Notes: generated from the letters alone by a model not told the origin. 6,621 nucleotides of DNA from an uncultured Collinsella sp. (GCA_900555815.1 USMR01000045.1:1-6621), one strand, 5' to 3'. Positions 1 to 6,273 are shown, counted from the first letter of the stretch. Program-made: numbers and translations.

Positions 1-2
1 CG

Positions 3-530
3 GTCAACCGACGCACAACATCGGTGACGTGGGGCAAACACGCCTCGGGGTTTGATGGCTCGTTCAAGCGCACTAAATACGGCTATCCTTCGGCAAGCGC
101 CCGCTTGGCAATGCAGGCAGAGTCCTCGCTGTGGGGCCGCAAACGCGTGGTGGGCTCAAAGCTCAAGCACGACGGAACGCTCGGCTACATCAGCCGCGGG
201 GCGGCTCGCCGCAGCGGGCTCAATCCCGCCGGCTGGCATCGCTACGTGCCGATCGTGGCCGCCGTTGCAGTGATCGTCATCGCGCTCGCTGCGCTCGGAT
301 ATGCCGGCGGTGGCGCCAACTTGGACGCAATGTTTAAATCGCCCGAGCTCGCGCATGTAGGTACAGAAGTTGTCGAGGGCGCTCAGGCCCAGACGAGCGT
401 CGCGCCCCAGCGCGGTATCGTTGCGGCGGCCTCCACCATCGCCGATGTGCAAAAGGACGAAGACAAGCAAGGCGACGACGTCGATGCGAATCAGACGAGC
501 GAAACGGCAATAACTCCATCGGCGGGATAA
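3..530 (+). CDS. C-terminal part of an unrecognised single-pass membrane protein (5' truncated)
   Basis: The reading frame is open to the left edge, with first complete codon at base 3, and stops with TAA at 528-530. A GTG at 24 could serve as a start but has no ribosome binding site before it, so I treat the gene as truncated by the window. The visible part (about 176 residues) begins with a basic stretch rich in Arg, Lys, Gly and Ser. One hydrophobic segment follows, at roughly bases 246-305 (core IVAAVAVIVIALAALGYAG), preceded by WHRY. The tail of about 75 residues is polar and becomes acidic (KDEDKQGDDVD). Positive charge before the segment suggests a cytoplasmic N-terminal side and an exported tail. 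I recognise no catalytic motif or family. It is not an LPXTG protein. Base composition matches the neighbouring genes. Confidence is good that it is a real gene and low on any function. Confidence 0.65.
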   Translation, partial: VNRRTTSVTWGKHASGFDGSFKRTKYGYPSASARLAMQAESSLWGRKRVVGSKLKHDGTLGYISRGAARRSGLNPAGWHRYVPIVAAVAVIVIALAALGYAGGGANLDAMFKSPELAHVGTEVVEGAQAQTSVAPQRGIVAAASTIADVQKDEDKQGDDVDANQTSETAITPSAG

Positions 531-540
531 GTTGCGAGTG

Positions 541-577
541 GGGCAGCTAATTTGGGACGGGGCTTTTTTAGCTGCCC
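541..577. repeat. Perfect 10-bp inverted repeat just after the membrane protein gene
   Basis: GGGCAGCTAA at 541-550 is exactly complementary to TTAGCTGCCC at 568-577, with a 17-base loop that contains a T-run. It lies 10 bases after the stop codon of the upstream gene, so a role in ending or stabilising that transcript is likely. It is not a textbook intrinsic terminator, because the T-run is inside the loop and neither flank has one. Confidence 0.5.
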
Positions 578-650
578 AAGACAGTGGCTCATTCGATGTC
601 AGTCGCCAAAAGCGAGCGAGCCGCATTTGCGCCAAGGTGACGTGAAATGA

Positions 651-679
651 GAGGGCGCTGACCTTCTGGTCGCGCCCTC
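651..679. terminator. GC-rich hairpin between convergent genes, possible terminator for the nitroreductase gene
   Basis: GAGGGCGC at 651-658 pairs with GCGCCCTC at 672-679. Inside it GACC (660-663) pairs with GGTC (668-671) around a TTCT loop, leaving T659 as a single bulge, so the stem is 12 bp. It lies about 80 bases past the nitroreductase stop. The flank read on the minus strand is TCATTTCAC, only weakly T-rich, and the plus flank has no T-run. A terminator role for the minus-strand transcript is plausible but unproven. The remaining bases of the 531-758 gap show no gene or further structure that I can support. Confidence 0.45.
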
Positions 680-758
680 GAAATTGAACGTCAGATTGGC
701 GTGAATGCGGCCCGCGCAGCGTCAACGAGCCCGCCGTTCGGTAGAATGGCGGAACTAA

Positions 759-1280
759 TTACCTTACGTAGACCACGTTGTCGCGGCGGGGTTTGGGCTC
801 GGGCAGCGTGTCCTCGGCATAGCCCAGAATGCAGTGACCGACACCGCGCAGGCTGCCGTCGGCGGGTAGACCCCAACTGGCCAGTAGCTCCAGGCCCTCG
901 GGCGAATCGAAAACCTCGTGGGCGCGATGAATCCAGCACGAATCAACGCCCAGCGCATAGGCAGCGTTGAGCAGGTTGCCCATGGCGAGCGAGCCGTCTT
1001 CCAGATGTGTGGGCACGCTGCGGTCAACCAGCACCACCACAACGGTCTTGGCGCCATAGAAGGGGTCGCTGTTGCTGCCCATGACTTGCGCGTTGAGCTG
1101 CGAGAGACGCTCGACGGTCGCGGGGTCGGTGACGGCGACAAACGTCACCGGCTGGCGGCCCATGCCGCTCGGTGCATATTGGCCGGCTTCGATAATACGT
1201 GCAAGCTTTTCGGCCTCGACGGGACGATCGCTGTAGTTGCGGCAGCTGCGGCGGTGAATGAGTGCTTCGATAGTCTCCAT
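759..1280 (-). CDS. Nitroreductase-family FMN-dependent oxidoreductase
   Basis: This 173-residue cytosolic protein belongs to the nitroreductase fold, whose members use FMN and NAD(P)H to reduce nitro groups, quinones or flavins; the substrate cannot be told from sequence. The family's phosphate-binding start RRSCRNY is at residues 10-16. The APSGMGRQP segment is at 37-45, the helix DGSLAMGNLLNAAYALG at 95-111 is followed by DSCWI, and the closing ILGYAEDTLPEPKPRRD is at about 151-167. The usual Asn of APSxxNxQP is Gly here (residue 41). Length fits the short single-domain members. I chose the ATG at 1278-1280 because AAGGAGA precedes it at good spacing. The frame stays open to a longer start at 1376, but the extra 32 residues look non-coding. 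The gene stands alone, convergent with the membrane protein gene and divergent from the small orphan gene. The family is certain; the physiological role is unknown. Confidence 0.92.
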   Translation of the reverse strand: METIEALIHRRSCRNYSDRPVEAEKLARIIEAGQYAPSGMGRQPVTFVAVTDPATVERLSQLNAQVMGSNSDPFYGAKTVVVVLVDRSVPTHLEDGSLAMGNLLNAAYALGVDSCWIHRAHEVFDSPEGLELLASWGLPADGSLRGVGHCILGYAEDTLPEPKPRRDNVVYVR

Positions 1281-1284
1281 GGTG

Positions 1285-1291
1285 TCTCCTT
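1285..1291 (-). promoter_or_regulatory. Ribosome binding site of the nitroreductase gene
   Basis: Read on the minus strand this is AAGGAGA, ending four bases before the ATG at 1280-1278. It fixes the start of the gene at residue 33 of the longer open frame. Confidence 0.8.
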
Positions 1292-1391
1292 GCGGTGGCG
1301 TTGCAGATGCCCCGTTCATACCCGTCGGGCTCAAACGATAGACGGTCAATTGCCCGGCCAAAAGGATAGATTCCAATTGGGAAAGTAGGTT

Positions 1392-1420
1392 TGCATAAAA
1401 GTACCTTCAGAATGTGACAA
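1392..1420 (-). promoter_or_regulatory. Candidate sigma-70-type promoter for the nitroreductase gene
   Basis: On the minus strand, TTGTCA (1420-1415) matches five of six bases of the -35 consensus. It is separated by 17 bases from TATGCA (1397-1392), which matches the -10 box only at the first three positions. It would leave a leader of about 100 bases before the ATG. The region is also AT-rich. The weak -10 keeps this tentative. Confidence 0.35.
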
Positions 1421-1561
1421 ACAAATGGGATGGTTAAACGTTTTATCCCGTCTACCCTGCGGTTTTTTACCACTTGCCTAAATGACGAACGCATAACCTC
1501 TGATAAAGGTTTTACTAAAGGAGTACCAACGTTTATCAATGCGCCGTGGTGGCGCCGGGCC

Positions 1562-1568
1562 AGGAGGT
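1562..1568 (+). promoter_or_regulatory. Ribosome binding site of the 96-residue orphan gene
   Basis: AGGAGGT lies seven bases before the ATG at 1575 (counted from AGGAGG). It rules out the upstream in-frame ATG at 1539, whose nearest purine-rich stretch (AAAGGAG at 1517-1523) is 15 bases away. Confidence 0.85.
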
Positions 1569-1574
1569 AACATC

Positions 1575-1865
1575 ATGTTCCAGGCTGGAGATGTCGTCGA
1601 GACCGATTTCGAAGGATTTCTGAAGCTGCTGCGTTCCAAGACGCGCGCTTTCGTGTCGATCAACGATCACGAGTACTACATCACGCACACCGATGGCTAT
1701 TGGCGTGTTCAGGATTGCGAGGCCCTCAACGACAAGGGCCACTTTACTGACTGTTCTGAGTTGGTCAACACGGTCTGCGAGGTCGTCGAGCTGCCGTGGA
1801 TTGCCGGCAAGAGCCTGCATGACAGCTTCTCGGGCGCTACGGTCTATGAGGCCGTCGCCGCTTAA
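1575..1865 (+). CDS. Small unrecognised protein, 96 residues
   Basis: I do not recognise this family. It has a strong AGGAGG site, a clean ATG, codon use like its neighbours and its own downstream terminator, so it is almost certainly a real monocistronic gene. The protein is short, mildly acidic and soluble-looking, with no signal peptide or membrane segment. Aromatic residues are frequent (F2, F12, F15, F26, Y34, Y35, Y42, W43, F57, W75, F85, Y91). Three cysteines occur at 48, 60 and 68, but not in a CxxC arrangement. The run AFVSINDHEYYITHTDGYWRV looks like successive beta strands around a tight turn, followed by a probable helix near SELVNTVCEVVEL, so a compact alpha/beta domain is likely. 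No convincing -35/-10 pair was found in the 294 bases upstream, although these are AT-rich around 1420-1530. It may be a lineage-specific Coriobacteriia protein; function is unknown. Confidence 0.82.
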   Translation: MFQAGDVVETDFEGFLKLLRSKTRAFVSINDHEYYITHTDGYWRVQDCEALNDKGHFTDCSELVNTVCEVVELPWIAGKSLHDSFSGATVYEAVAA

Positions 1866-1891
1866 CAGGCAATAAAACCCGATTTTCACGT

Positions 1892-1928
1892 GACCGCTGG
1901 CGCCGCCCCCGCGCCGGCGGTCTTTTTC
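1892..1928 (+). terminator. Strong intrinsic terminator after the 96-residue orphan gene
   Basis: Bases 1892-1903 pair with 1911-1922 to form a 12-bp stem with one G-U wobble and a seven-base loop (CGCCCCC). The T-run TTTTT at 1923-1927 follows directly. It starts 27 bases after the stop codon and insulates this gene from the operon downstream. Confidence 0.92.
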
Positions 1929-1944
1929 TGCCGATAGGCCATAA

Positions 1945-1958
1945 AAATGCACGCATTT
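1945..1958. repeat. Short palindrome upstream of the operon promoter
   Basis: AAATGC and GCATTT flank a two-base centre (AC). The site lies 12 bases upstream of the candidate -35 box of the regulator operon, where an activator or accessory protein could bind. At this length chance is possible. Confidence 0.3.
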
Positions 1959-1970
1959 GCGGAGAGCCTG

Positions 1971-1999
1971 TTGACGATAGTCAAAACTCGGACTAATCT
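1971..1999 (+). promoter_or_regulatory. Candidate promoter of the MarR-ABC exporter operon
   Basis: TTGACG at 1971-1976 matches five of six bases of the -35 consensus. At 17 bases spacing stands TAATCT (1994-1999), and ACTAAT (1992-1997, spacing 15) is an alternative -10. The -35 is good and the -10 weak. The position, just past a terminator and about 75 bases before the regulator gene, is right. The first of two operator-like repeats covers the spacer and reaches the -10. Confidence 0.55.
1980..1995 (+). promoter_or_regulatory. Operator-like repeat, copy 1
   Basis: GTCAAAACTCGGACTA matches copy 2 (2015-2030) at 14 of 16 positions. It has dyad character, with TAGTC (1978-1982) facing GACTA (1991-1995) across eight bases. 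It lies between the candidate -35 and -10, where a bound repressor would block RNA polymerase. The MarR-type regulator encoded just downstream is the natural candidate ligand; that link is inference. Confidence 0.6.
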
Positions 2000-2014
2000 A
2001 GAGACACATAATTG

Positions 2015-2030
2015 GTCAAAAATCGGACAA
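2015..2030 (+). promoter_or_regulatory. Operator-like repeat, copy 2
   Basis: GTCAAAAATCGGACAA repeats copy 1 at a start-to-start distance of 35 bases, with 14 of 16 positions identical. It keeps the GTC-N8-GAC geometry and is also framed by AATTG (2010-2014) and CAATT (2028-2032). It lies downstream of the expected transcription start and ends 16 bases before the regulator's ATG, so a bound protein could act as a roadblock. Confidence 0.6.
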
Positions 2031-2046
2031 TTGAATGGTGGGATAG

Positions 2047-2547
2047 ATGAATAGTGCGGTTACGCTGGTCGACTTCGATCGGTTGCTCAATGGACTCGAC
2101 CATATCTATTCGGAGTTCTCGCGCGCCTGCGGCCTTTCGGACTGCGCCTACTGGATGCTCGTCGACACGAGTGCAGCGGGCGGAAGCGTTGCCGTGAGTC
2201 GGCTGACGAGTGAATGGTTCTACAGCAAACAGACCATCAATTCGGCGATTAAAACGCTTAGGGCGCGAGGGCTTGCGACGTTGGAGTTTGCCGAGGGCAG
2301 TCGTAAAAACAAGGTTGTACGACTGACCGAAGAAGGCGTGCGGTTTGCCAAGCGCTACGCGTTGCCGGCGCAAAAAGCCGAGCAACAGGCATTCGAGGCG
2401 CTCGAGCCGTGGGAACAGTGCGAGATCATGCGCTTGGTCGGTAAGTTCTCCCATGTTCTTAACGAAGAGTGCGAGGCATTTAAACGGCAAGTGGCCGCCG
2501 AGAACGAGACTGACGATAAGGGCGAGGGGGACGCATGCGACTCTTAA
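2047..2547 (+). CDS. MarR-family winged-helix transcriptional regulator
   Basis: This 166-residue protein has MarR architecture. A helical N-terminus for dimerisation (about 5-40) is followed by a winged helix-turn-helix. VSRLTSEWFYSKQTINSAIKTLRARGL (50-76) contains the probable recognition helix, and the wing follows at about 78-97, ending in the typical RLTEEG. C-terminal dimer helices occupy about 98-150. MarR proteins bind palindromic operators as dimers, usually as repressors released by a small ligand or by oxidation. Cysteines at 28, 33, 125, 142 and 164 are worth noting, but no redox role is shown. The start is the first possible one, because an in-frame TAG immediately precedes the ATG; the ribosome binding site (GGTGGGA) is weak and close. 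The gene overlaps the first ABC exporter gene by 13 bases, so it very likely controls its own operon through the two repeats upstream. The inducer is unknown. Confidence 0.88.
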   Translation: MNSAVTLVDFDRLLNGLDHIYSEFSRACGLSDCAYWMLVDTSAAGGSVAVSRLTSEWFYSKQTINSAIKTLRARGLATLEFAEGSRKNKVVRLTEEGVRFAKRYALPAQKAEQQAFEALEPWEQCEIMRLVGKFSHVLNEECEAFKRQVAAENETDDKGEGDACDS

Positions 2548-4271
2548 TGAGGTTTATGAGGCCGTACCGCGGTCTGATTGCGGTGACGCTGTTTGCGGTG
2601 CTGATAGATAACGTCGGTACGCTGTTGGTTCCCACGATGCTGGCGAACATGGTCAACACCGGTATTACCACGGGTGATGTCGACTATATATTACGCAACG
2701 GCCTGTACATGCTTATCGCGACCGGCATGGCCAGCGGCGGCACGGTGCTGGGCTGCTATCTTTCGGCGCGCCTGGCCGCCAACGTGGCCTGCGATATCCG
2801 CAATGCCGTGTACGACAAGTCGCTCGAGCTGTCCGCCAGCGACTTTGAGCGCTTTGGCACGGGTTCGATGATCACGCGCTCGCTCAACGACATCAACGTG
2901 ATTCAGCAAGCTGTCCTTCAGACGATTCAGCTGGTGCTGCCGGTGCCGTTCTTGGCCGTGGCAGGCATCATTTTTGCTTGGTTCATCGATCCCGCCATGG
3001 GTACGCTGCTGGGCGTGGTGGTTGCGATCGTGCTGGTGGCGGCGGTCTTTACCGTTGCCAACGCCGCGCCGATCTTTATGCGCCTGCAGAGCTTTATCGA
3101 CCGCATGAACGTGGTGCTGCGCGAGAACATCGTGGGCGTGCGCGTCATCCGCGCATTTAACAAGGAGCGCCACGAGGAGCAGCGCCTGGACGAGGTGTTT
3201 AGCGATTACGCGGCCAATGCCATCAAGGTCAACCACCTGTTTGTGGGTCTCGACAGCTCCAGCTTCTTTTTGATGAATATCGCCGAGGTGGCGGTGCTGT
3301 GGGTGGGCGGCAACCGCGTGGGCGTCCACGCCATGCAAATCGGTAGCATCTCGGCCGTGCTGGAGTACGCGATCCTGATCCTGTTCTTTGTGATGACGGC
3401 GCAGATGGTGATTCTGACGCTCCCACGCGCCGCCGCATGCCTGAACCGTGCGCAGCAGGTGTTGGAGATTGAGCCGAGCATCGTGGACGGCAAGCGCACG
3501 CTGGACACGTGCGCGGCGGAGTCTGTTGACGGTGCCGACGCGGTGGCCGTGTTCGACCACATGTCGTTCCGTTTTGACGATGCCGACGAGGATACCCTGT
3601 GCGACCTGAGCTTTGCCTGTCGCCGTAGCCAGACCACGGCGATTGTAGGCTCGACGGGTTCGGGCAAGTCGACGGTGGCCAAGCTCTTGCTTCGCTTCCA
3701 CGATGCCACGAAGGGCGCCATTCGCCTGAATGGCATCGATCTGCGCGACCTTTCGCAAGACGACATCCGCGGGCGTATCGCCTATGTGCCGCAGAAGGCA
3801 TGGCTGTTCTCGGGTACGGTGGCGAGCAACCTGCGCTTTGGCAACGAAGACGCGACTGAGGCTGACATGCTCCATGCGCTGGAGGTTGCCCAGAGCACCT
3901 TTGTGCTCGACCAGCCCCAGGGGCTCGATACGCCGGTGGCCCAGGGCGGCACGAACTTCTCGGGTGGTCAGCGCCAGCGCCTGGCGATTGCCCGCGCACT
4001 CATGAAGCATGCCGATCTATATATCTTCGACGACAGTTTTTCGGCCCTGGACTTTAAGACCGATGCGGCACTGCGCCATGCGCTGCAGGACGAGACGTGC
4101 GATGCCGCGGTGCTCATCATCGCCCAGCGCATCTCGACTATTTTGCATGCCGATCAGATCGTGGTGCTCAAAGACGGCGAGATCGTGGGCCTAGGCACGC
4201 ACGACGAGCTCATGGAAACCTGCGAGGTGTACCGCGCAATCGCGGAATCGCAGATGAAGGGAGGTGAGTAG
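2535..4271 (+). CDS. ABC exporter half-transporter with degenerate ATPase site (subunit 1)
   Basis: This 578-residue protein fuses a six-helix type IV exporter membrane domain (segments near 14-36, 52-76, 132-152, 155-177, 243-260 and 272-296) to an ATP-binding domain from about 338. Walker A is GSTGSGKST at 372-380, the Q-loop glutamine is Q420 and the signature FSGGQRQ is at 475-481. Walker B ends in D499, but the next residue is D500 instead of the catalytic Glu. The H-loop His is Q531 (IIAQRIS). The A-loop aromatic is F347. These changes mark the partner that carries the degenerate ATP site in heterodimeric exporters such as TM287/288 and BmrC/BmrD. The usual members move drugs, lipids or peptides outward across the cytoplasmic membrane; the substrate here is unknown. 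The ATG at 2535 follows GAGGGGG and lies inside the end of the regulator gene, implying translational coupling. It should work only with subunit 2. Confidence 0.93.
   Translation: MRLLMRFMRPYRGLIAVTLFAVLIDNVGTLLVPTMLANMVNTGITTGDVDYILRNGLYMLIATGMASGGTVLGCYLSARLAANVACDIRNAVYDKSLELSASDFERFGTGSMITRSLNDINVIQQAVLQTIQLVLPVPFLAVAGIIFAWFIDPAMGTLLGVVVAIVLVAAVFTVANAAPIFMRLQSFIDRMNVVLRENIVGVRVIRAFNKERHEEQRLDEVFSDYAANAIKVNHLFVGLDSSSFFLMNIAEVAVLWVGGNRVGVHAMQIGSISAVLEYAILILFFVMTAQMVILTLPRAAACLNRAQQVLEIEPSIVDGKRTLDTCAAESVDGADAVAVFDHMSFRFDDADEDTLCDLSFACRRSQTTAIVGSTGSGKSTVAKLLLRFHDATKGAIRLNGIDLRDLSQDDIRGRIAYVPQKAWLFSGTVASNLRFGNEDATEADMLHALEVAQSTFVLDQPQGLDTPVAQGGTNFSGGQRQRLAIARALMKHADLYIFDDSFSALDFKTDAALRHALQDETCDAAVLIIAQRISTILHADQIVVLKDGEIVGLGTHDELMETCEVYRAIAESQMKGGE
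4259..4266 (+). promoter_or_regulatory. Ribosome binding site of the second ABC gene
   Basis: GGGAGGTG lies within the last codons of the first ABC gene. Its GGAGG core is eight bases before the ATG at 4273. This favours the ATG over the in-frame GTG at 4264, which overlaps the site itself. Confidence 0.8.
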
Positions 4272-4272
4272 C

Positions 4273-6273
4273 ATGACCGAGGAGCTCAAGAAGCAGGGCA
4301 TCGTCGATGGCGCTGCGGTTGTAGAGACAGTCGAGGAGACGGGCGTCGCGCCCGACCTGGACGAAGCCGCCAAGGCGGCGGAGCGCGAGGCTCGCCGCCA
4401 AGCGCTCTACGAGGAAAACGAACGTGCCGAGGACGAGCGCGCCCGCGCCGAGGCAGAGCGTATGCGCGACGTGGACGACGAAGACGAGGACGAGACGCCT
4501 CGGGATACCTGGGCGACGGTGCGCCGCCTGTGGAGTGAGGCTGCCGGCGACCATTGGCGCTTCTATATCGTGTTCGCGAGCATTGTGTTCTATGTCATCT
4601 TTAACACCGCCGCGCCGGCATATAGCGCCCGCGTGATCGATGAGCTGTGGGGCCACATTCAGGTGGCGTTTGCCAACGACACCACTTTCAGCATCACCTG
4701 GGAGAACTGCGGCAAGACCATTTTCGTCTACTTTATGATCTGGACTGCCGCTGCCTCGTTCTATGCGCTCCAGAGCTTTTTGATGTCGAGCGTCGCTGAG
4801 CGTCTCAATCTGCGCCTGCGCAACCGCATCGCGCAAAAGCTCAACCGTCTGCCGCTCGCCTATTTTGACGCGCATCGTCCCGGCGAGGTCGTCAGCCGCG
4901 CGACCAACGACCTGGACAAGATGTCCGAGAGCATGCAGCGCGGATTGCTGCAGCTGCTCGTGTCGATCGGCACGGTTGTTGGTGCTGTGAGCGTGATGTT
5001 CGTGTTCAGCGTGCAGCTTACGCTCGTCTTTCTGTTCTTTACGGCACTGTCGCTGCTGGTGACGAAGGTCGTCTCGCGCCGCACACACGATGTGACGGGC
5101 GAGCGCCAGGAGTGGGTGTCCAAGATTACGAGTGCGGTCGAGGAAGGCTATTCGGGCCGTCTGGTGATCCGCGCGTTTAACCGCGAACGCCAAAGTTCTG
5201 CCGAGGTGCACCAGGCCTCGGGCGAGCTGGCACGCGTGAGTGCCAAGGCCGACTTTATGATCAATGCCGTCGGCCCTGCGGTGCGCTTTATCGGCCGTTT
5301 GGCGCAGATCGTGATCGCGCTGGTGGGCTGCAGCATGCTGGTTGCCGGTCACATGACCGTCGGCGTGTTCCAGGCGTTCTTCCAGTTTATCTACGAGGCG
5401 TCCGAACCCATGACGCAGCTGTCGTTTACCTTCAACTCGCTGCAGAGCGCGTTGGCGAGTGCGGAGCGCGTGTTCGACCTGCTCGATGAGCCCGAGATGG
5501 AGGCCGATCCGCTGCCGGACGAGGCCGCCAAGCTGCCGGGTCGCGTTGAGGGTCGCGTCTCCTTTGAGCACGTGCGCTTTGGTTATTCGCCCGACAAGCC
5601 GCTTATGCACGACGTGTCGTTTACCGCCGAGCCGGGCCAGAAGATTGCCGTGGTGGGAACCACGGGCGCGGGCAAGACGACGCTCATCAACCTGCTCATG
5701 CGCTTCTACGAGATTGACGGCGGGCGTATTACGCTCGACGGCGTGGATACGAGCCGCATGGACCGCGGCGAGCTACGGCAGCAGTTTGGCATGGTGCTGC
5801 AGGACGCCTGGCTGTTCGATGGCACGATTGCCGAAAACATCGCCTACGGCTGTCCCGAGGCGACGCGTGAGGAGATCGTGGCGGCTGCGCGCGCCGCTCA
5901 GGTCGACTTCTTTGTGCGCACCATGCCGCAGGGCTATGACACGCGCGTGGCCAACGATGCCGAAAGCATCAGCCAGGGCCAGCGTCAGCTGCTGACCATC
6001 GCACGCGTGCTGCTCAATAACCCGGCGATTCTCATCCTGGACGAGGCGACCTCAAGCGTGGATACGCGTACCGAGCTTGCCATCGGTCGTGCCATGGACG
6101 CGCTCATGCGCGGGCGCACGAGCTTTGTGATCGCGCACCGCCTGTCGACGATCGTGGACGCCGACCTGATCTTGGTCATGGATCACGGCAACATTATCGA
6201 GCAGGGCACGCATAAGGAGCTGCTGGCTGCCGAGGGTGCCTACGCCGACCTCTATCTGAGCCAGTTCGCATAA
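4273..6273 (+). CDS. ABC exporter half-transporter with canonical ATPase residues (subunit 2)
   Basis: This 666-residue protein is the partner of the preceding half-transporter. It begins one base after that gene's stop. After an unusual charged N-terminal extension (about 1-80, helical and Glu/Asp/Arg-rich) come six membrane segments, near 97-117, 148-170, 226-246, 248-265, 338-358 and 362-385. The ATP-binding domain starts at about 425. Walker A is GTTGAGKTT at 462-470, the A-loop Tyr is Y438 and the Q-loop glutamine is Q510. Walker B ends D590-E591 with the catalytic Glu present, and the H-loop His is H622. The signature reads ISQGQ (566-570) where LSGGQ is usual. That motif faces the degenerate site of subunit 1, while this protein's intact Walker and H-loop residues face subunit 1's normal signature. 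The subunit is therefore expected to drive hydrolysis. Members are usually about 600 residues, so the extension explains the excess. Substrate unknown; multidrug, lipid or peptide export are all possible. Confidence 0.93.
   Translation: MTEELKKQGIVDGAAVVETVEETGVAPDLDEAAKAAEREARRQALYEENERAEDERARAEAERMRDVDDEDEDETPRDTWATVRRLWSEAAGDHWRFYIVFASIVFYVIFNTAAPAYSARVIDELWGHIQVAFANDTTFSITWENCGKTIFVYFMIWTAAASFYALQSFLMSSVAERLNLRLRNRIAQKLNRLPLAYFDAHRPGEVVSRATNDLDKMSESMQRGLLQLLVSIGTVVGAVSVMFVFSVQLTLVFLFFTALSLLVTKVVSRRTHDVTGERQEWVSKITSAVEEGYSGRLVIRAFNRERQSSAEVHQASGELARVSAKADFMINAVGPAVRFIGRLAQIVIALVGCSMLVAGHMTVGVFQAFFQFIYEASEPMTQLSFTFNSLQSALASAERVFDLLDEPEMEADPLPDEAAKLPGRVEGRVSFEHVRFGYSPDKPLMHDVSFTAEPGQKIAVVGTTGAGKTTLINLLMRFYEIDGGRITLDGVDTSRMDRGELRQQFGMVLQDAWLFDGTIAENIAYGCPEATREEIVAAARAAQVDFFVRTMPQGYDTRVANDAESISQGQRQLLTIARVLLNNPAILILDEATSSVDTRTELAIGRAMDALMRGRTSFVIAHRLSTIVDADLILVMDHGNIIEQGTHKELLAAEGAYADLYLSQFA

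Noticed and set aside
156..725. Minus-strand frame opposite the membrane protein gene
   Set aside because: It would span the convergent gap and the 3' hairpins, its product has a shadow-like composition, and it carries no family motif. The plus-strand frame shows a clean membrane segment.
1281..1376. N-terminal extension of the nitroreductase by 32 residues
   Set aside because: The strong AAGGAGA site lies inside it, directly before METIEALIHRRSCR, which is where family members begin.
1494..1510. AACCT...AGGTT mini-hairpin in the leader of the orphan gene
   Set aside because: The arms are only five bases, mostly A/T, with no supporting structure around them; chance is sufficient.
1539..1574. 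Earlier ATG for the 96-residue orphan protein
   Set aside because: It has no suitably spaced ribosome binding site, and the AGGAGG at 1562-1567 lies within this stretch and serves the ATG at 1575.
2691..4010. Open frame of 439 codons on the minus strand inside the first ABC gene
   Set aside because: It is antisense to a gene with all ABC exporter motifs. Its product is unusually rich in His, Gln and Arg, as expected for the shadow of a GC-rich gene.
4210..5610. Open frame of 466 codons on the minus strand inside the second ABC gene
   Set aside because: Same reasoning: it lies opposite conserved coding sequence, has no recognisable motif, and has a skewed His/Arg/Gln composition.
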